NCBI GenBank assembly: GCA_019188255.1
Contig: JAETXT010000004.1
Coordinates: forward strand, 1,488,001-1,552,000
DNA length: 64,000 nucleotides
Direction of reading: 5' to 3'
DNA from: Verticillium longisporum
Taxonomy: Eukaryota; Ascomycota; Sordariomycetes; Glomerellales; Plectosphaerellaceae
Shown here: piece by piece, positions 41,607-53,977 of the stretch
Layout of the letters: the number at the start of each line of letters is the position of its first letter
How positions within the stretch are numbered: the stretch's first letter is position 1
Made by a program: the position numbers and the translations under genes
Notes under the pieces: generated by a model
The model's input: only the letters and a program-made list of their open reading frames with translations
Database searches by the model: none
Told to the model about the DNA's origin: nothing

Positions 41607-44600
41607 AATGGACGTGCCCTCGAGAGCGGTTGTCTGGAGAATACGCGATGGAGGCGCAATGTTGATACCGAATGGTTCAGTGCTGGTAGGCTGGTCGCGA
41701 TTGTGGTTCCGGCACCAATGGGAAGTCGAGGTGGGGTTGTTTCGGGGTTGCGAGACTGGAGTGGAAGATTGGGGGTGGGCGATGAAGGGCAAATGGCGAA
41801 TGAATTGACGGCAGAGGGCGAAGGACCCTGTTTAGGAGGAAATGTCTTTATACTATTGGGTGTGCGTGTCGCAGGTCTCCGTCGTCACTTGGGGGGGAAA
41901 GAGAGATTCCCTTGGGTCGCGGTGAGCCTGGCGTGTCAGGATGGTGAGGCAGGTTGGGCGGTGCGGTGGGCAATCTATTGGATGTGCGCTTGATGTGTTG
42001 GCAGGCGTGGATCTGTTAAGAGGGTGCGGCGCAGAAAGCCGGGTACGGCATATGCGGGCTGATGGGGTGGGTAGTGCGAAGTGGCAGCCGCGCGCGGGGA
42101 CTGTCAAGTTGCGGGTGGTGGTGTGGTGGTGGTGGTGAGTGGCTGAGCTGGTTGACAGTTGCGGCGACTGGTTTTACGATTACCACGTGAAGGAGGACAA
42201 GCTTGACGAGGCTCAAGGAGGAGTGATTGCACGCTGGTGGCAGACAAGTTTGGCAGCTCTGGCAGGCTGTAACCGAACGAAGCGGAGCCGGCGGGAACGA
42301 TGGGGATCGTGGGGATGTTTTCCAACGACGGACTGTCGACGGATAGGTTCTGCTGGGCTTTCGTGGCGGGGCAGATCCACGGTCCGGTCAAAGGTGGTTA
42401 GTTTGCTGAGAAGGGGGTTCCTCAGGATCTGCAACCATAAGCATTAGTACCAAGTAGCTTTGTTGACGATGACAGAGCGAGTTTCTCTGGGGGAGGAGGG
42501 GTATGATGCAACGAGGCGAGACGAGGCGAGGCAGAAGGGACCAAATGGGGAATGGAAAGGATTGGGCGACGAGGGAGGGAAGAGAGACAGAGAGCGAGAG
42601 CGGCGTGGTGCGCGACGTCCCATGCTGCGGTACGGTACGGTGCGGCACGGGCTGGCCTCGGTCGGCGCGAGGGGGGAAAAGCTATGCGCTGGCAAGGCCT
42701 GGCATGGCATGCATGACGAGGTGTGCAGCTTGACACCCGACCGACTAGCAGGAGGGAGGTGGCATGTCGCATGTCGCCTGTCGCAGCTTGCAGCTCGCTC
42801 GGGGGGATGGGACCGATGAGGTCAGAAGGGAGGGATAGTGGCGGATGGGAGCCTGACCGTGCTAGCAGCGCTGGCTATGCTCTGCTCTGTGGTGTTCTGC
42901 TTCAGCAGCCCTGTTGTTGCTCTGGCTGGTGAGGTGTGATGTGATGTCAGGTTTGGGCTGCAACTGTGCAACTGAGCTGAGGGCAGGCGACTCGGCGCTA
43001 CCAAGATCGGGCTTGCACCCGGCACCCTCTGCAAATTGAATAATACAAGAAGGGCAGATTGGGGATAAGAGTGCCGTGCCAGCAAGAAGTCCTGCGAATG
43101 GTGATGGTCGAGCAAAAGCGCATCGATTGGGGTAATTTTGGAGATAGTCACAACGCGTTGGCTGGGGGCGCAGGAAGGCGCCGGTGGGATATTCGCGTAA
43201 TGGGGCAAGGCGGGAAGGCGGGAAGGCAGAAAGTGGCGGGGAGTGGCCAGGAGCAAAATAGTGAGACGTGAATGGAGAGCGTGCGTATGTGCATGGATGC
43301 GCGCAATGGCAATGGAAGGGGAAGGGGGTGGGCAGTAGTAGTTAGTGAGTGAGTGAGGCAGATAGAAACCGAGTCGCGTCAAGACACGCGGTACACGGTC
43401 AGAAGTGGGTAGGCAGGCAAAGAGCCAGGCTGCGTGAGGGGGGGAGGAAACAATGGAAAGAGCGAACTGGCGCAAGGAAGGAAGAGACGCGATTCGTACC
43501 TTTGCTGCTGTTGCTCTGTTGCTGCGAATTGTTGGCTGATGACTTGCACAACAAAGGTTGGCCGGCGGGCTGGCTCTCTCTCTCTCTCTTGTGTTTGGAG
43601 AGGAATAGAGAGGGGTGAGGCTGCAGCGCGACTGGATGCGATGCGCCGGTGGTGTCGCAGTGCGGTACAAGTGCGCTGCGGTGTGGTGCGCGCGTTGCGA
43701 TGATTCGAGTCGAGAGCGGGCTTTTGCTCTGACGTTCAGTTCAGGGCCTTGCTCTGTCTCTATCTTTTTCTTGTCGGTCGGGTCGAACCAAACACAGACA
43801 AAGGTCGAGGGAAAGGGTAAGGTGCTGTTGGCGTCGTGCTGGGGCCACCAATGATGAGGTTCAAATGGTGAAGCGAGGACGTGAGTACAGCGAATTGCTG
43901 CGCTTTGCTTCGCTGGATGACTTCTTCGTCGATGGTTGGCCAATAAGTATGGGTGAGAGAAGGAGGAGAAGGTGATTTGACCAGAAGCTGGCGGGGGCCT
44001 TGGAAGAAGTTTGTGGGAGCCCGAGCCAGAGAAAGAGCCTGGAGCCTGCCTGCCTGTCTCTTGCCCTGTGCGCCAATGGGCCAGTGCACCATGACGCTGA
44101 CTCCACTATGGCTCCATCCGGGATCCACATGCTGTCTCCACTCCTCCCAGCCACCACTCGTCGCTTCCCTCACTCATTCAGTCCAGTCCCTTTCTCCTGC
44201 CCCCACTCGTGCCGGCGCCCTCTGCTCCCTCCCCTCTCCCCCCCCCCCTGGTGGTGCGCTGCTCACTCAACTCGTCTGCCCGCCAGTCGTCGGAGCTTCT
44301 TTTCTGTCGTACCCAATGACCAGCCATCATCACCAGCCCGCCAGCCCAGCGAAAGCCAGCTCGAGCGTAACCGCAGGGCTGAAGTCGTGTCACCGGCTCG
44401 ACTGGTGGTGGTACTCTACTGCCTGCCCATGAGTCCATGACTAGGTGCTGCTTGCTCTCTTACTTCGCCATCTCTAGTCTGTTTTCTCTCTCACCCTCTC
44501 GCCTTCTCTCGACTCCCAAAATATCCCTCCCTCAGCCTGGCTGGCTGGCTAGCTCGCTATTTCCAGTTCTTGACCGACAATCACGCCAAATGGACAAGAG

Positions 44601-45307
44601 TATCAGGCACCAAGCAACTGCGCAGCCAGATCAGACGCTGGACAGACGACGCAAACCAGGCTAGCCCGCATTCCGACCTGTCGCCCATTCGCCTCCGCCG
44701 AGGCGGTGTCTCCCTCTTGCTGCTTGCTCCGAGTCACCGACTGCCAACTCGGTCCCGCCTTACTTCTCGACCTGCCTCTGCGTCCCACTCCCCAAAGGGC
44801 GGTGTGCTCATCCCAAGCCGTCTTTTCGTGCCTACAGCAGACACAGAGCTCCGACGTGCAGCTGTGTACTATGCATTGTTCAAGGCCGCCCAACCCAGCC
44901 TGCCTGCCTGCGTGCCTATCTACCCGTGACGCGTTGCTCGACTCCCAGCCTGACTGACTGACTGACTACTCACCCTCCAAGCCTGAAATGAGAAACCCCA
45001 AAAGTCAGATCCTTTGCTGCTTTGGTTTCTGTGCCTCCGTCCGAAGCACGGTAAGCCGAGAGCTGCGGCAAAATCTTACGTCAGGTGCGGAGCTCCCTCT
45101 TCTTTGCCTGTACCGCCAAACCCTGCGCCAGGGTCTCGAGGGCAGCGCTCACGTGTTTGGTCCTGGCACGCCCGGTTTCGGGCTTCCTGATCGACTTCTG
45201 GCGCATTATTCACAGCGCGTCATGTTCAGTCAGCCCATCCGAAGTAATCTCACGTCCGCGGACTCGGGCCCAGCTTCCGGACCTTGGCCATTCTCCCGTC
45301 GTTTCGA

Positions 45308-45339
45308 GTGTGTGTGTGTGTGTGTCTCTCTCTCTCTCT
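45308..45339. repeat. (GT)n(CT)n compound microsatellite
   Basis: About eight GT units run directly into about eight CT units, then TTGTTATTGTTGTTGTTGTT. Simple-sequence DNA in a gene-poor stretch. Confidence 0.85.
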
Positions 45340-46080
45340 TTTGTTATTGTTGTTGTTGTTGCTTTTGCCGTTTCCCGCCACCCCGTTCGTGTCGCTCGCT
45401 TCATCCCGGGCCAGCGCCTCGATTTCAACCCTTCGTTTCTTGGGCTCAATGCTGGCTTGGTTGGGTACATGATTCGAAGGTCCGGGGTAGGTCCACAATA
45501 TCGTCGTATCCCACGTCACGCCCCCGGGGGCTGGTTCGCTTGCCAATTCAGCCCTCTGCCAGCTTCTGGTTTGCCAGAACTCTCCGAACAGACGAGCAAA
45601 TGAACGTCGAGCGCCGGCCAATTGCCCTTCCCTATTCGCGTGCCCTATTCGCGTGCTCCCGAGCTCCGGCATTGGGGCGCGCGCCTGGGCCACACAATTG
45701 CTTCCCGTGAGCCATTCGTCCCTTAAAGGTGCCTTTAACGCAACGCCCATGTGGGAAGGGGGGGCAGGCTCTGTAGCTTATTATCCCGGTTCCTGGCGCG
45801 TAGGAGGGAGGGGGGCCCGTTGTCTGGCCTATGACGGCTGGTTTCGCAACGTGATGTCTCGGGAAGCTCGTGTCAAATCACGATGCCTTGCCCATCTGCG
45901 GCGGCGTGAAGAGCCAAGTAGCGTGCTGTCAAACTTGGGATTGGCGGCTCCACGAGGCTAGGTTTGACAGCTGACCGATTTAACGTCTGGGCCTATCAGC
46001 AGATATGATCGTTTTCGGCTGGCGCCGAGTTAGATTGGTGATGATCATTATGGATGTATGTGATGAGAACTTCCCGTGTT

Positions 46081-46140
46081 TGGGTCTCCTTCTTGCCGTC
46101 TGGGTCTCCTTCTTGCCGTCTGGGTCTCCTTCTTGCCATC
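46081..46140. repeat. Tandem 20-bp repeat, three copies
   Basis: The unit tgggtctccttcttgccgtc is repeated three times; the third copy differs by one base (ccatc for ccgtc). Confidence 0.93.
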
Positions 46141-48839
46141 TTGGTCTTCCCCCCTCGTCTGGATTGTGCTTGCCGCTGAGCGAGCGTCTGGCGCATCAAG
46201 CAATACGACAAGTGACCATGAGCCTGTTCGTGCCCTGTTTCCGATGCCTGGCCTCGGGAGTGCGATGCCGGGCATTCCGAGGTCCGGTCACGTTGGATAT
46301 CTTACTTTTGCTGGTTCCCCATTCTTCCTCGGGGAGATGGGCGGACCACAGCCGTGGCTTCGTGTCGAATTTGGCCCGTTCGTCCTTGCTTTGTTCCCCC
46401 TTTATTTGACAGCATGAAGCCTTTGCGGTAAATGAGGTCGGTTCATGGTGAAGCCGTGCCGAGGATCGATGACCTGCTCGTGGTTGCTCGTGGCTCGGCT
46501 TGTTTGGCCTTGATTGGCCTTGACGTGTGTAAGCTGCGCCTGTCAATCACTTCCCAAGGCCCCGAAGGTTTACACAGGCGAGGAGACGAAATAAATCACT
46601 CAGGCTTTCAGTCTTGTAGTTTCCGCATATGAATTTATCAAGGCAAGGCTATGCACGTGTATACAGAGCCCAGTATCCTTCGGTAGATGGGCTCCCTGTG
46701 ATTTGAATCAGATGTATCTCTGTGTGTTCCAAGGTTCTGGAGGGTGGTCGAAACTGTTGCTCGGGTTGACGTCTCCGGTGAGATGGTCGCCTCGTGGCAT
46801 ATGCCTAGTCCTATAAGCCTACTTGATCTAGCTCGGTTGTACGCTTCATTTATGCGTGCGTTTCCTCTGTGGTAATATAAGTGTGTATTTGCCTTTTGGT
46901 TGGATGTCGTAAGCCATCTTCTCCCGAATCGTCGCTCACTATATCGCAGAATCGCCTGCCACGCATGGGGTGCGGCCACAACACGTCCCAACGTCAATAC
47001 AGTCCGTACCATTATGTGCGGGTGCGTGATACTCACGACAGGTGACAGCCATCCTTCGAGCGATGGTGAGGTATACAATTACCAATAACATTGATATATG
47101 AAAAAGAGGCACCAGAACCAGGCTGGGGAATTTCCTCGTCATCAAATTGATTCCCAGATGTGGACTTCTCCGATGTCTGGTTTGGCTTCACGGCTCACAA
47201 TGGTATGCGAAGTCACAACGCACTCTGAGCACCAGGAGCTTCAGCGACTCGGTTGAGATATATCACAGACTTTGGCCTAGGAAGAGGACCAACAGCGAAG
47301 AGGTCTGGGGTCACGGATCTTGTGTCGTGACTCGCAGACAGTGAGCACCTGAGCGTCACATGGCGCCGCAGAACGTCAGGACGAATTAAAGGCGATGAGA
47401 CGATGCTGCTGGTGGGCTGCTGGACTACCTGGTATAATGCATTGATCCTGCTTCCCTTTGTTCGGTTGATAGCAAAGCAAAAATGAAGGAAGGAGCCTCC
47501 CCTGATACTCGGCGACAACAGCACTCCTTCCCAGGCACTACTCTTTCTCTCTGAGCTCAGTAATGCCTGCCTTGGAAAAACCACAATGTTGCCGCCAGTG
47601 GCCTTTATTCGAGCGCCCCTCGGGCTTGCGTCTTTCGTGGACTGTCACGGTAGCCACATACACGTATCCAGTGACTGGTTATCGACGCAGTCTGCTACCA
47701 TGCACCGAGTCAGAACGACAAGCCAGACGCTGCGATGCGAGGCATACCGTATGCAAAGTCAACCGACTTCAACGCACCCATACCCTGATCCATCAAGCGA
47801 ATGCCTTGTTGGCGCTTGCAGCTACAACAGACGCCATGCCGGACTGCCAACGCCGACGCCAAAGGAATCAGATCCTAGACACAGCCATGTTGCTGAGTTG
47901 ACCAAGCCATCCCCGACCTCGATCAGGACCGCATGCCTGCCTCCTCCACATCTGCACTCGCCAGTCTGCCCTATCAAATCGAGGCCGGCGCTTGTTGGCA
48001 CAGATACTGCATCACTTCCTCCGAAGGAAGCAATCCGCCATCGTGCCTTGCCTGAGGCGCAGGGAGGAGACCGCCGCAGTCAGGTTCTTGACACAGAGAA
48101 GACGTCTGCGAGCAAGGGCCAGTGTGTTTGTGCTGAGCCCCAGACGAGCATGGCGGCGTGCAGTCGACCGCGCGAAGGATCGCACTTGGGAGATGGTCAG
48201 CGAATGAAGGACTGCTTGACAACGGTGTGTTCTGCCCTGGGCGGCGCTTATCAAGAACTTTTGGCGGCTCCAGATCGCCGGGCCAGTTGTCGCCGCAGCC
48301 AGGGAGGGCACGAACGCTAGATCTCGACGACCGGCGGGCTTCCACGACACAGCGCCACGTCCATCGGAAAGATGGACGAGAAGCTGTCGTTGGATAACGA
48401 CGTCGAAGCCAGAGGGGAGAGGGCTGCGGGTGGCCGTCATCGTGGCCGTCGTCGTGGCCTTCCCCGACCTCCCCAACAGGCGCGCGGATGTGGAGCTCGA
48501 TCGAGTCGCAACAGGGTGACAGCAGAGAGCGGGAGAGCTGCAGTGCATCACTGCCAATAGCCATGAGGTCGCTGGCCCCGGCCGCTGCACACCTTCAGAT
48601 GGCGCGCGCTCTCGTTCTCGACAGGCTTCTGTCGATGGCATACGATTGGAAAGGACATGGCTCTCTGCTCACGAATGAACCTCGGCGCTTGACGACGCAA
48701 AACGACAACCATTTCCTCGCTCGGCCGTAACAGAGACCGATACGCCTACGAAGCCGCGCGCTCTATGAAGAAGCCGCGCGCTCTGTGAAGCAGCAGACCG
48801 AAAAGGCCTGAGATGAAGGTCGAAGCAGAAGCAGTCAAG

Positions 48840-48861
48840 GCACACACACACACACACACAC
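48840..48861. repeat. CA microsatellite
   Basis: About eleven CA units, followed by CCAGG. Confidence 0.85.
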
Positions 48862-49612
48862 CCAGGACGAAAGCATATGAATCACCGGCCCCCGTCACTT
48901 CACGTTGGTGTCTGTCGGCTCGACCTCGAACACATCGACTCGCCTCGCAGCAGCACAAAAACGAGCGACGACAAAAGCGGCACGGCTACGCGCCCACTGT
49001 CCTCGAATCAAACGCCCACCCCACTCCACTCCTGTCGCCCGCCAACCATCACCGTCACCTTTCTCATCCCCCCGTTGGTGCCCCCGTCATCAGCCCCTGA
49101 TCCTGGGACCTTGTTCTGATCCTCCTCGAAACGCCCTTCTCCCGCTCGTTTCGTGCCCACCACCCCTGCTTCATCCTGCTCGTCAAACGGAACAGTGCCG
49201 GTCACTATTTACACACCAGACCAAGCCTTTGGGTGCTCTAGCTACCTGCTTGCCGCCAGAGCTTAGCCATCCCATCCGCAGCCCTCCCATCCCTTCCACG
49301 CCCACTTACACCAGGCCCGCCGACACCGACCCTGACCCGACGGACGCCCATCTTGGTTGGAATACATATTCCACATTTTCCTACCTCCAACTGCCGGCAC
49401 TCCCTTCCTCTGCCCTTTCCCTCTCTTCACAGGCGAATCTCATCTTCACAGCCCGCAGGCAGTTCGACATTCTCCTCAAGTCATTCGCTTGACTTGTCCT
49501 CACCCCCTCGCGTCCTGCCTTGCCCTGTCCTGTACCACCCTTCCACCTTCACTCACTCTTACGCCCACGCCACTCACTACGTCAACGCATCACGATCACG
49601 ACGCCCGCCATC

Positions 49613-50290
49613 ATGCCTTCAACCACCAGACCCAAGCTGCCGCAGCTGGCCACGCCCGTCACCGGCACCTTTCCCTCAGAAGCCGTATTCTCCGTCACCA
49701 CGCCCATGTCTGCCAGGCCCATGTCCTGCGTAGACCTCCCCACCAAGACGCCTATCAGTCCGCCCACAGCGTACATGGATTTCCTCAAGTCCATGTCTGG
49801 CACCTCACCCGGTGCTCAGAGAGATACTTCTGAGGAGGAGACGGCCACAACCGAGTCTTTGCCCTCTACCGCCACGAGCGAGGCGACCGATTGCTCGTGC
49901 AAGTGCGAACACCAACACAAGGTTCCCGCCAGCGCGCCAGCTATCCCTCCCAGCCCTTTCACACGGCTGCCCATGTCCGCACCACCAAACGGCGATGCAT
50001 CCTTCCCCAGCCTGAAAATACCGCCCTCACCAGCCCTTTCCCTCGTTCCCTCTCCCATGATCGCTACCCCCATGACGGCGAGGTCACCGTTCAGCGCACG
50101 CTCCGTCCACTCTGTCTTTGACTGGGACGCCGCTCTCAAGGCGAGATTCGCCGAGAAGAGGAAGCCTACGCGGACGAGCGTCAGGCACATTCGCGAAGTC
50201 GTCACAAGGACAGTCACCTACAACCCTACTCCAAAGATGAACCCTGCGCCCAAGGGCAAGAGGCGCAAGGTCGAACACACACCAGCGTAA
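49613..50290 (+). CDS. Conserved-looking fungal protein of unknown function (225 aa)
   Basis: A single exon from ATG 49613 (MPSTTRPKLPQLATP), preceded by a C/T-rich leader and an upstream context (CCATC) favourable for initiation. The first 150 residues are Ser/Thr/Pro-rich and low complexity, with one Cys-rich spot (DCSCKCEHQH). The C-terminal 60 residues look folded or at least constrained: VFDWDAALKARFAEKRKP, then RHIREVVTRTVTYNPTP and the basic end KGKRRKVE, a likely nuclear-localisation signal. The pattern of disordered N-terminus, conserved C-terminal block and basic end suggests a nuclear regulatory protein, but I do not recognise the family. It is flanked by unusually long gene-free stretches on both sides. 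Confidence 0.65.
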   Translation: MPSTTRPKLPQLATPVTGTFPSEAVFSVTTPMSARPMSCVDLPTKTPISPPTAYMDFLKSMSGTSPGAQRDTSEEETATTESLPSTATSEATDCSCKCEHQHKVPASAPAIPPSPFTRLPMSAPPNGDASFPSLKIPPSPALSLVPSPMIATPMTARSPFSARSVHSVFDWDAALKARFAEKRKPTRTSVRHIREVVTRTVTYNPTPKMNPAPKGKRRKVEHTPA

Positions 50291-53200
50291 GGGAAAACAC
50301 AGCAGCAGCAGCTGCTGCTGCACCACCAAAACCATCACATAATGCGCGGCCCCGCGATTGGGGCTCATACTATCCTTTCTTTTTCACTTCTTCGGCAACG
50401 CACAGTCGACTCGATATTTTCTTTGTTCAACGACCTCCCAGTTCTCGTTCTCCAAAAGATGATGAGGGCGAACCAATCCTCAGATGACACGACGTTTATG
50501 CAAATACTCACGGACACACACACACACACACACACACACCATTCCCTCCTTGATTTGCAACAAGCAGGCTCGCTGGCGCGCATGTCAATGGCGTATTCGG
50601 AGGGATGACGACTGCAAGCGGACCGGACCGGAGAGCTCGGGAGGTTTGGGTCCTCACGACCCAGGCTTACCGGGACACATTTAAATCGAAACTCAGACAC
50701 AGGAGAACTTTTGGGAGTTTTACGGCGTAGGTGCAAGGGGCTCACACAATGCTGGGCCTGCAATATGCGATACCATGAAGGGACAGGCGGACACTACTTT
50801 TTCTGGGATACACTTGTCCATTTTTTATTCCTTTGCTGCGTGCTTAGGCATGGAGGGGGAGCATACGGTAGCGGCGAAGGAGAGGAGCTGGGGGGCGGAG
50901 GTGAGTGGCCAGGCTGTAGGGTGGCATATCAATGGCAGCGGAGAGCGGACGCAGAGGAGGGGAAGTGGAGGGAGGGGGCAGCCAGGCTCTCTAGGAGCTT
51001 CGATAGGCAGCGTCAGGAATACAGCTCGATACAAGCCGACTCGCAATAGTATTGCTGAACCCACTATTCATACGCAAGTCACTCGACATGTGACTTCTTG
51101 TTCGCGTCTCTGCATGACCGCTCATGACTGGGTGCATGTTTGTTTGTTTATTGACACGCTTCTCTCTTTCTCTCTCTCCCTCTCTGTCTCTCACCCTCGC
51201 TTCTTCCTCGCCCCGGCGGCATGCGGGCAAATAGATGAAGGCCGTTCTCTCTGTGATGCGCGGCCCTCGATGCGGCCACGCGGTCGTGGAGAAGCGGACC
51301 CACCCGGCGACGCTGGTGTTGCGGGGACCATTGTTTTCTTTCTGACCTGCCTGCCAGCCAGCCAGCCAGCGGCGTCCGCCTGCGTCTTTGCAAGTTTCTG
51401 AAGTGTGTTGATTCGTATGCCCTCTCCGCTTGGGAGGAGGAGGAGGAGGGGCCCCCCATAGTATGGCGTCGCGTCGTCGTCGACTCGCCGTGTGAGACGC
51501 AGGCAGCGAGGCCAACGAGGCTCGGTCAACGGTTTGGGCAGGTCTATCACGACTCACGATGGATTCGCCTCCCAGCATCCGGGCGGTCTGCCATGTGTCT
51601 CGCCGTCAGCGAACCCTCTCCCGGCCGTCCACCCCTCTCTCGTGCTTGTCTGTTCTTCCATTGTGTGCTTTTGCTGCTTCTTCTCTGTAGACACCCCCCC
51701 TTCTCTCCTGTCGCATCTGTCCGTTGACTGGGTCTCCGTTTTGCGCTTCTTCGTTCCTCATGACCGTGGACCGGCTGTCACCAGACGCCCCTCCGTTCCC
51801 GCCCCCCCTTCTCTTCCCCCAGGACTCCTTTGCCATCCTCTATCCGGAAGACGACGCATCATCACCCGGTCGTCACATCACAAAGACCGTCCAGCCCAGT
51901 GTCGAGAAGCAAAGGCGCACACAGTGTCGAGGTGCAGGTGCCACACGGAAGCGCAAAGAGTAAAAACGGCACAGCACTCACTGGTTCGGAGGAGGCGCTA
52001 ACGCCAGACAGAATCGACCGTGGACCCAGGATCCCGGGCTCAGCGAAGAGAAGAAGAAGGGGGGAGGGGGGTGCCAGTGATGGCGCACTCCTCCCCTCCC
52101 CTCGTCTCCCCTCGTCCCCTGGTCCAGAAGCGGGAAGAGGGCAGGAGGAGGGAAGTGCAGCTCGTTGACTGGACGGGGGATGCGGTTTAGGCGCCTTGTC
52201 GAACGGCGTTCGGGCGGGAAGGGGGTGATTGGTTCGACGGCGGATGTGCGCGAGCCCGTCACATTTGGGAGAATTTGGGAGAAATCGGGCGGTGGTCGTC
52301 GTGATTGGTTGCCGTCGTTGGTTCATGGCTTCGCACCCTGGTCGCGATTAAGCGCCGGCGTGACAAGGGGTGGGCGGTGGGTGGTTGAGAGCGAGAGAGG
52401 GCTTGATGGACCAGACGCAAGAACCTGAACTGTGATTGCATTTTCACATCGTGCTTCCGCATCCGCAGGGCACTCTTCTTCTTCTTCTTTCTCCCTGTCG
52501 TTGCCGATGGTTGGTTGGTCGACAATCGAGGTGACAGGCTGGCCGCTTGGGTTCCTTCAGCGAGGTGAGAGAGGTCAAGGTGAGCTGAAGCAGCTGAAGG
52601 GACGTCCGATGTTTCTTACCTCGGTGAGAGAAAGACGGGCCTTGTGAGAGGGCACACGGCGAAAACGAATCTGCCATCTCATCTTGGGACGGAACCGCCT
52701 GGCCCCCGTTCGTCCCCCTCCCTCCGAGACAATGTGCCCGCATCGCAGAACCGCCGAAGAAGACTGTGATCATGGGCCTGCCTGCCGCGGCGCGCATGGA
52801 GCACACAGCGCCCCAACGCAACGCAACGCAGCAGCGCAGCGCACGACGCAACGCAACTTGCAGCAGCGCGACGGAGAGGCAGGTAGCTGCTGTAGGCAAG
52901 CAGCCAGGCGAAGCCGCACATACATGGTACATACAGCACGTACCCTTCCCCTCCTCTTGCGCGAATCGGACATCGACATGCCGAACGAGCCAGTGTGACG
53001 ACTTGGTCTGTCTTGTGCTTCCGTGCTGCAGCTACTACTGCTGTTGCTGCGTAGTTTGATCCCTTTGCTGGCCCCCCTCCCCTCCCCCAACCCTGTCTCT
53101 CTGCCTCTACCACAACGCTCGCTCACTCTGCCGCGCCTTGTCACCGATGCCATGTTGGTGCTAGAGTGCGTTGCTTGCCTTGCCTTGCTGGCGCCAACGC

Positions 53201-53977
53201 CAACGTCGACGCCCATGCCAGACGCCCCTCCTCCTCCCCTGCTTCTGCTGCCCTGGCGTCTGTCTGCTCGGGTGAGCTGGTCGAAGTCCAGCAGCGAGGG
53301 GAGAGAAAAAGGACAGGGGCCTCGAGCACCTGACCGACTCTGGCAGCGAGATATGACCGGGGCCGCTGCATTGAGGAAGGGGTTTGTGATTGGGTCGACC
53401 GAAATCTCCGATGAACCCTTTTCTTTCTCCCAGACAAGGTTCACGAGAGCCCGGAAACCTACCCGTCGAAGCTCCTGAAACAAGAGCCAAGCATAAGGCG
53501 GTCGCTGAAACGACCAGAGCTCGTGATATGTCGACATGAGCTGCAGCATCACCAGCCCAGGAAGCTGGGGATGCCACGCGCTTCGCTCCATTGAAGCTTT
53601 TGCTTCTGCAAAACCCTTCAACCACTCACAGCTGCAGCGCATCTCGAGGATTGTTGCTATTCTTGGCCCAAGCTCGTTTCACATTGCCCTGCGACAAACT
53701 TGCCGGGGTCGACCATCATTTGCCCACGAGGGAAACAGGACGAATCAAAGGCCGCTCTGGGGGGCGACCTCATCGGTCAGAACCGCGCATTCAACCATGG
53801 TAGTTTCTGATACGAGATGAAGGAAGTCTCGACGCATCGCCACCGTTTGTATCTTGTCATGTCACTCGCCCGCCGTGCATATGAACACTGCCGCAATCTG
53901 CCAGCCGCTGGCTGTCACATGCGATGGATGGCCCTGCAACGCAACCGACTGGTCAATGCCCAGGTTATCCTCACGCC
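50291..53977. other. 3.7-kb gene-poor interval between convergent genes
   Basis: The flanking genes end toward each other, where gaps are normally a few hundred bases, yet no convincing protein is seen. Frames up to 290 codons (52770-53642, minus) overlap others on the opposite strand and lack domains. A CA repeat lies at 50513-50539. It may hold a noncoding RNA or a lineage-specific gene with introns that cannot be judged by eye. Confidence 0.35.
50513..50539. repeat. CA microsatellite
   Basis: About thirteen alternating AC units within the 3' flank of the unknown 225-residue gene. Confidence 0.85.

Larger units (their letters stand above)
41607..49612. other. 8-kb gene-poor interval upstream of HAP2 and a conserved unknown gene
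   Basis: No frame here has a recognisable domain. The longest are a 373-codon minus-strand frame (42822-43943) and a 244-codon plus-strand frame (47586-48320); both translate to Ser/Pro/Arg/His-rich, domain-free sequence typical of chance frames in C-rich DNA. It contains simple repeats (GT/CT near 45308-45339, CA near 48840-48861) and a 20-bp triple repeat at 46081-46140. Because both flanking genes point away from it, it is one large divergent upstream region. No tRNA or rRNA was found by eye. Confidence 0.4.

Noticed and set aside
42822..43943. 373-codon minus-strand open frame
   Set aside because: The translation is Ser/Pro/Arg/His-rich with no domain, signal or repeat structure and overlaps other frames. 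Long chance frames are common in C-rich noncoding DNA of this kind.
47586..48320. 244-codon plus-strand open frame
   Set aside because: Composition is irregular and domain-free, an opposite-strand frame of similar size overlaps it, and there are no supporting splice or start signals.
52770..53642. 290-codon minus-strand open frame
   Set aside because: No conserved motif; the Arg/Ser/Gly/Cys-rich tail arises from repeated CAACG/GCAGC units (52800-52870), so it is probably noncoding.
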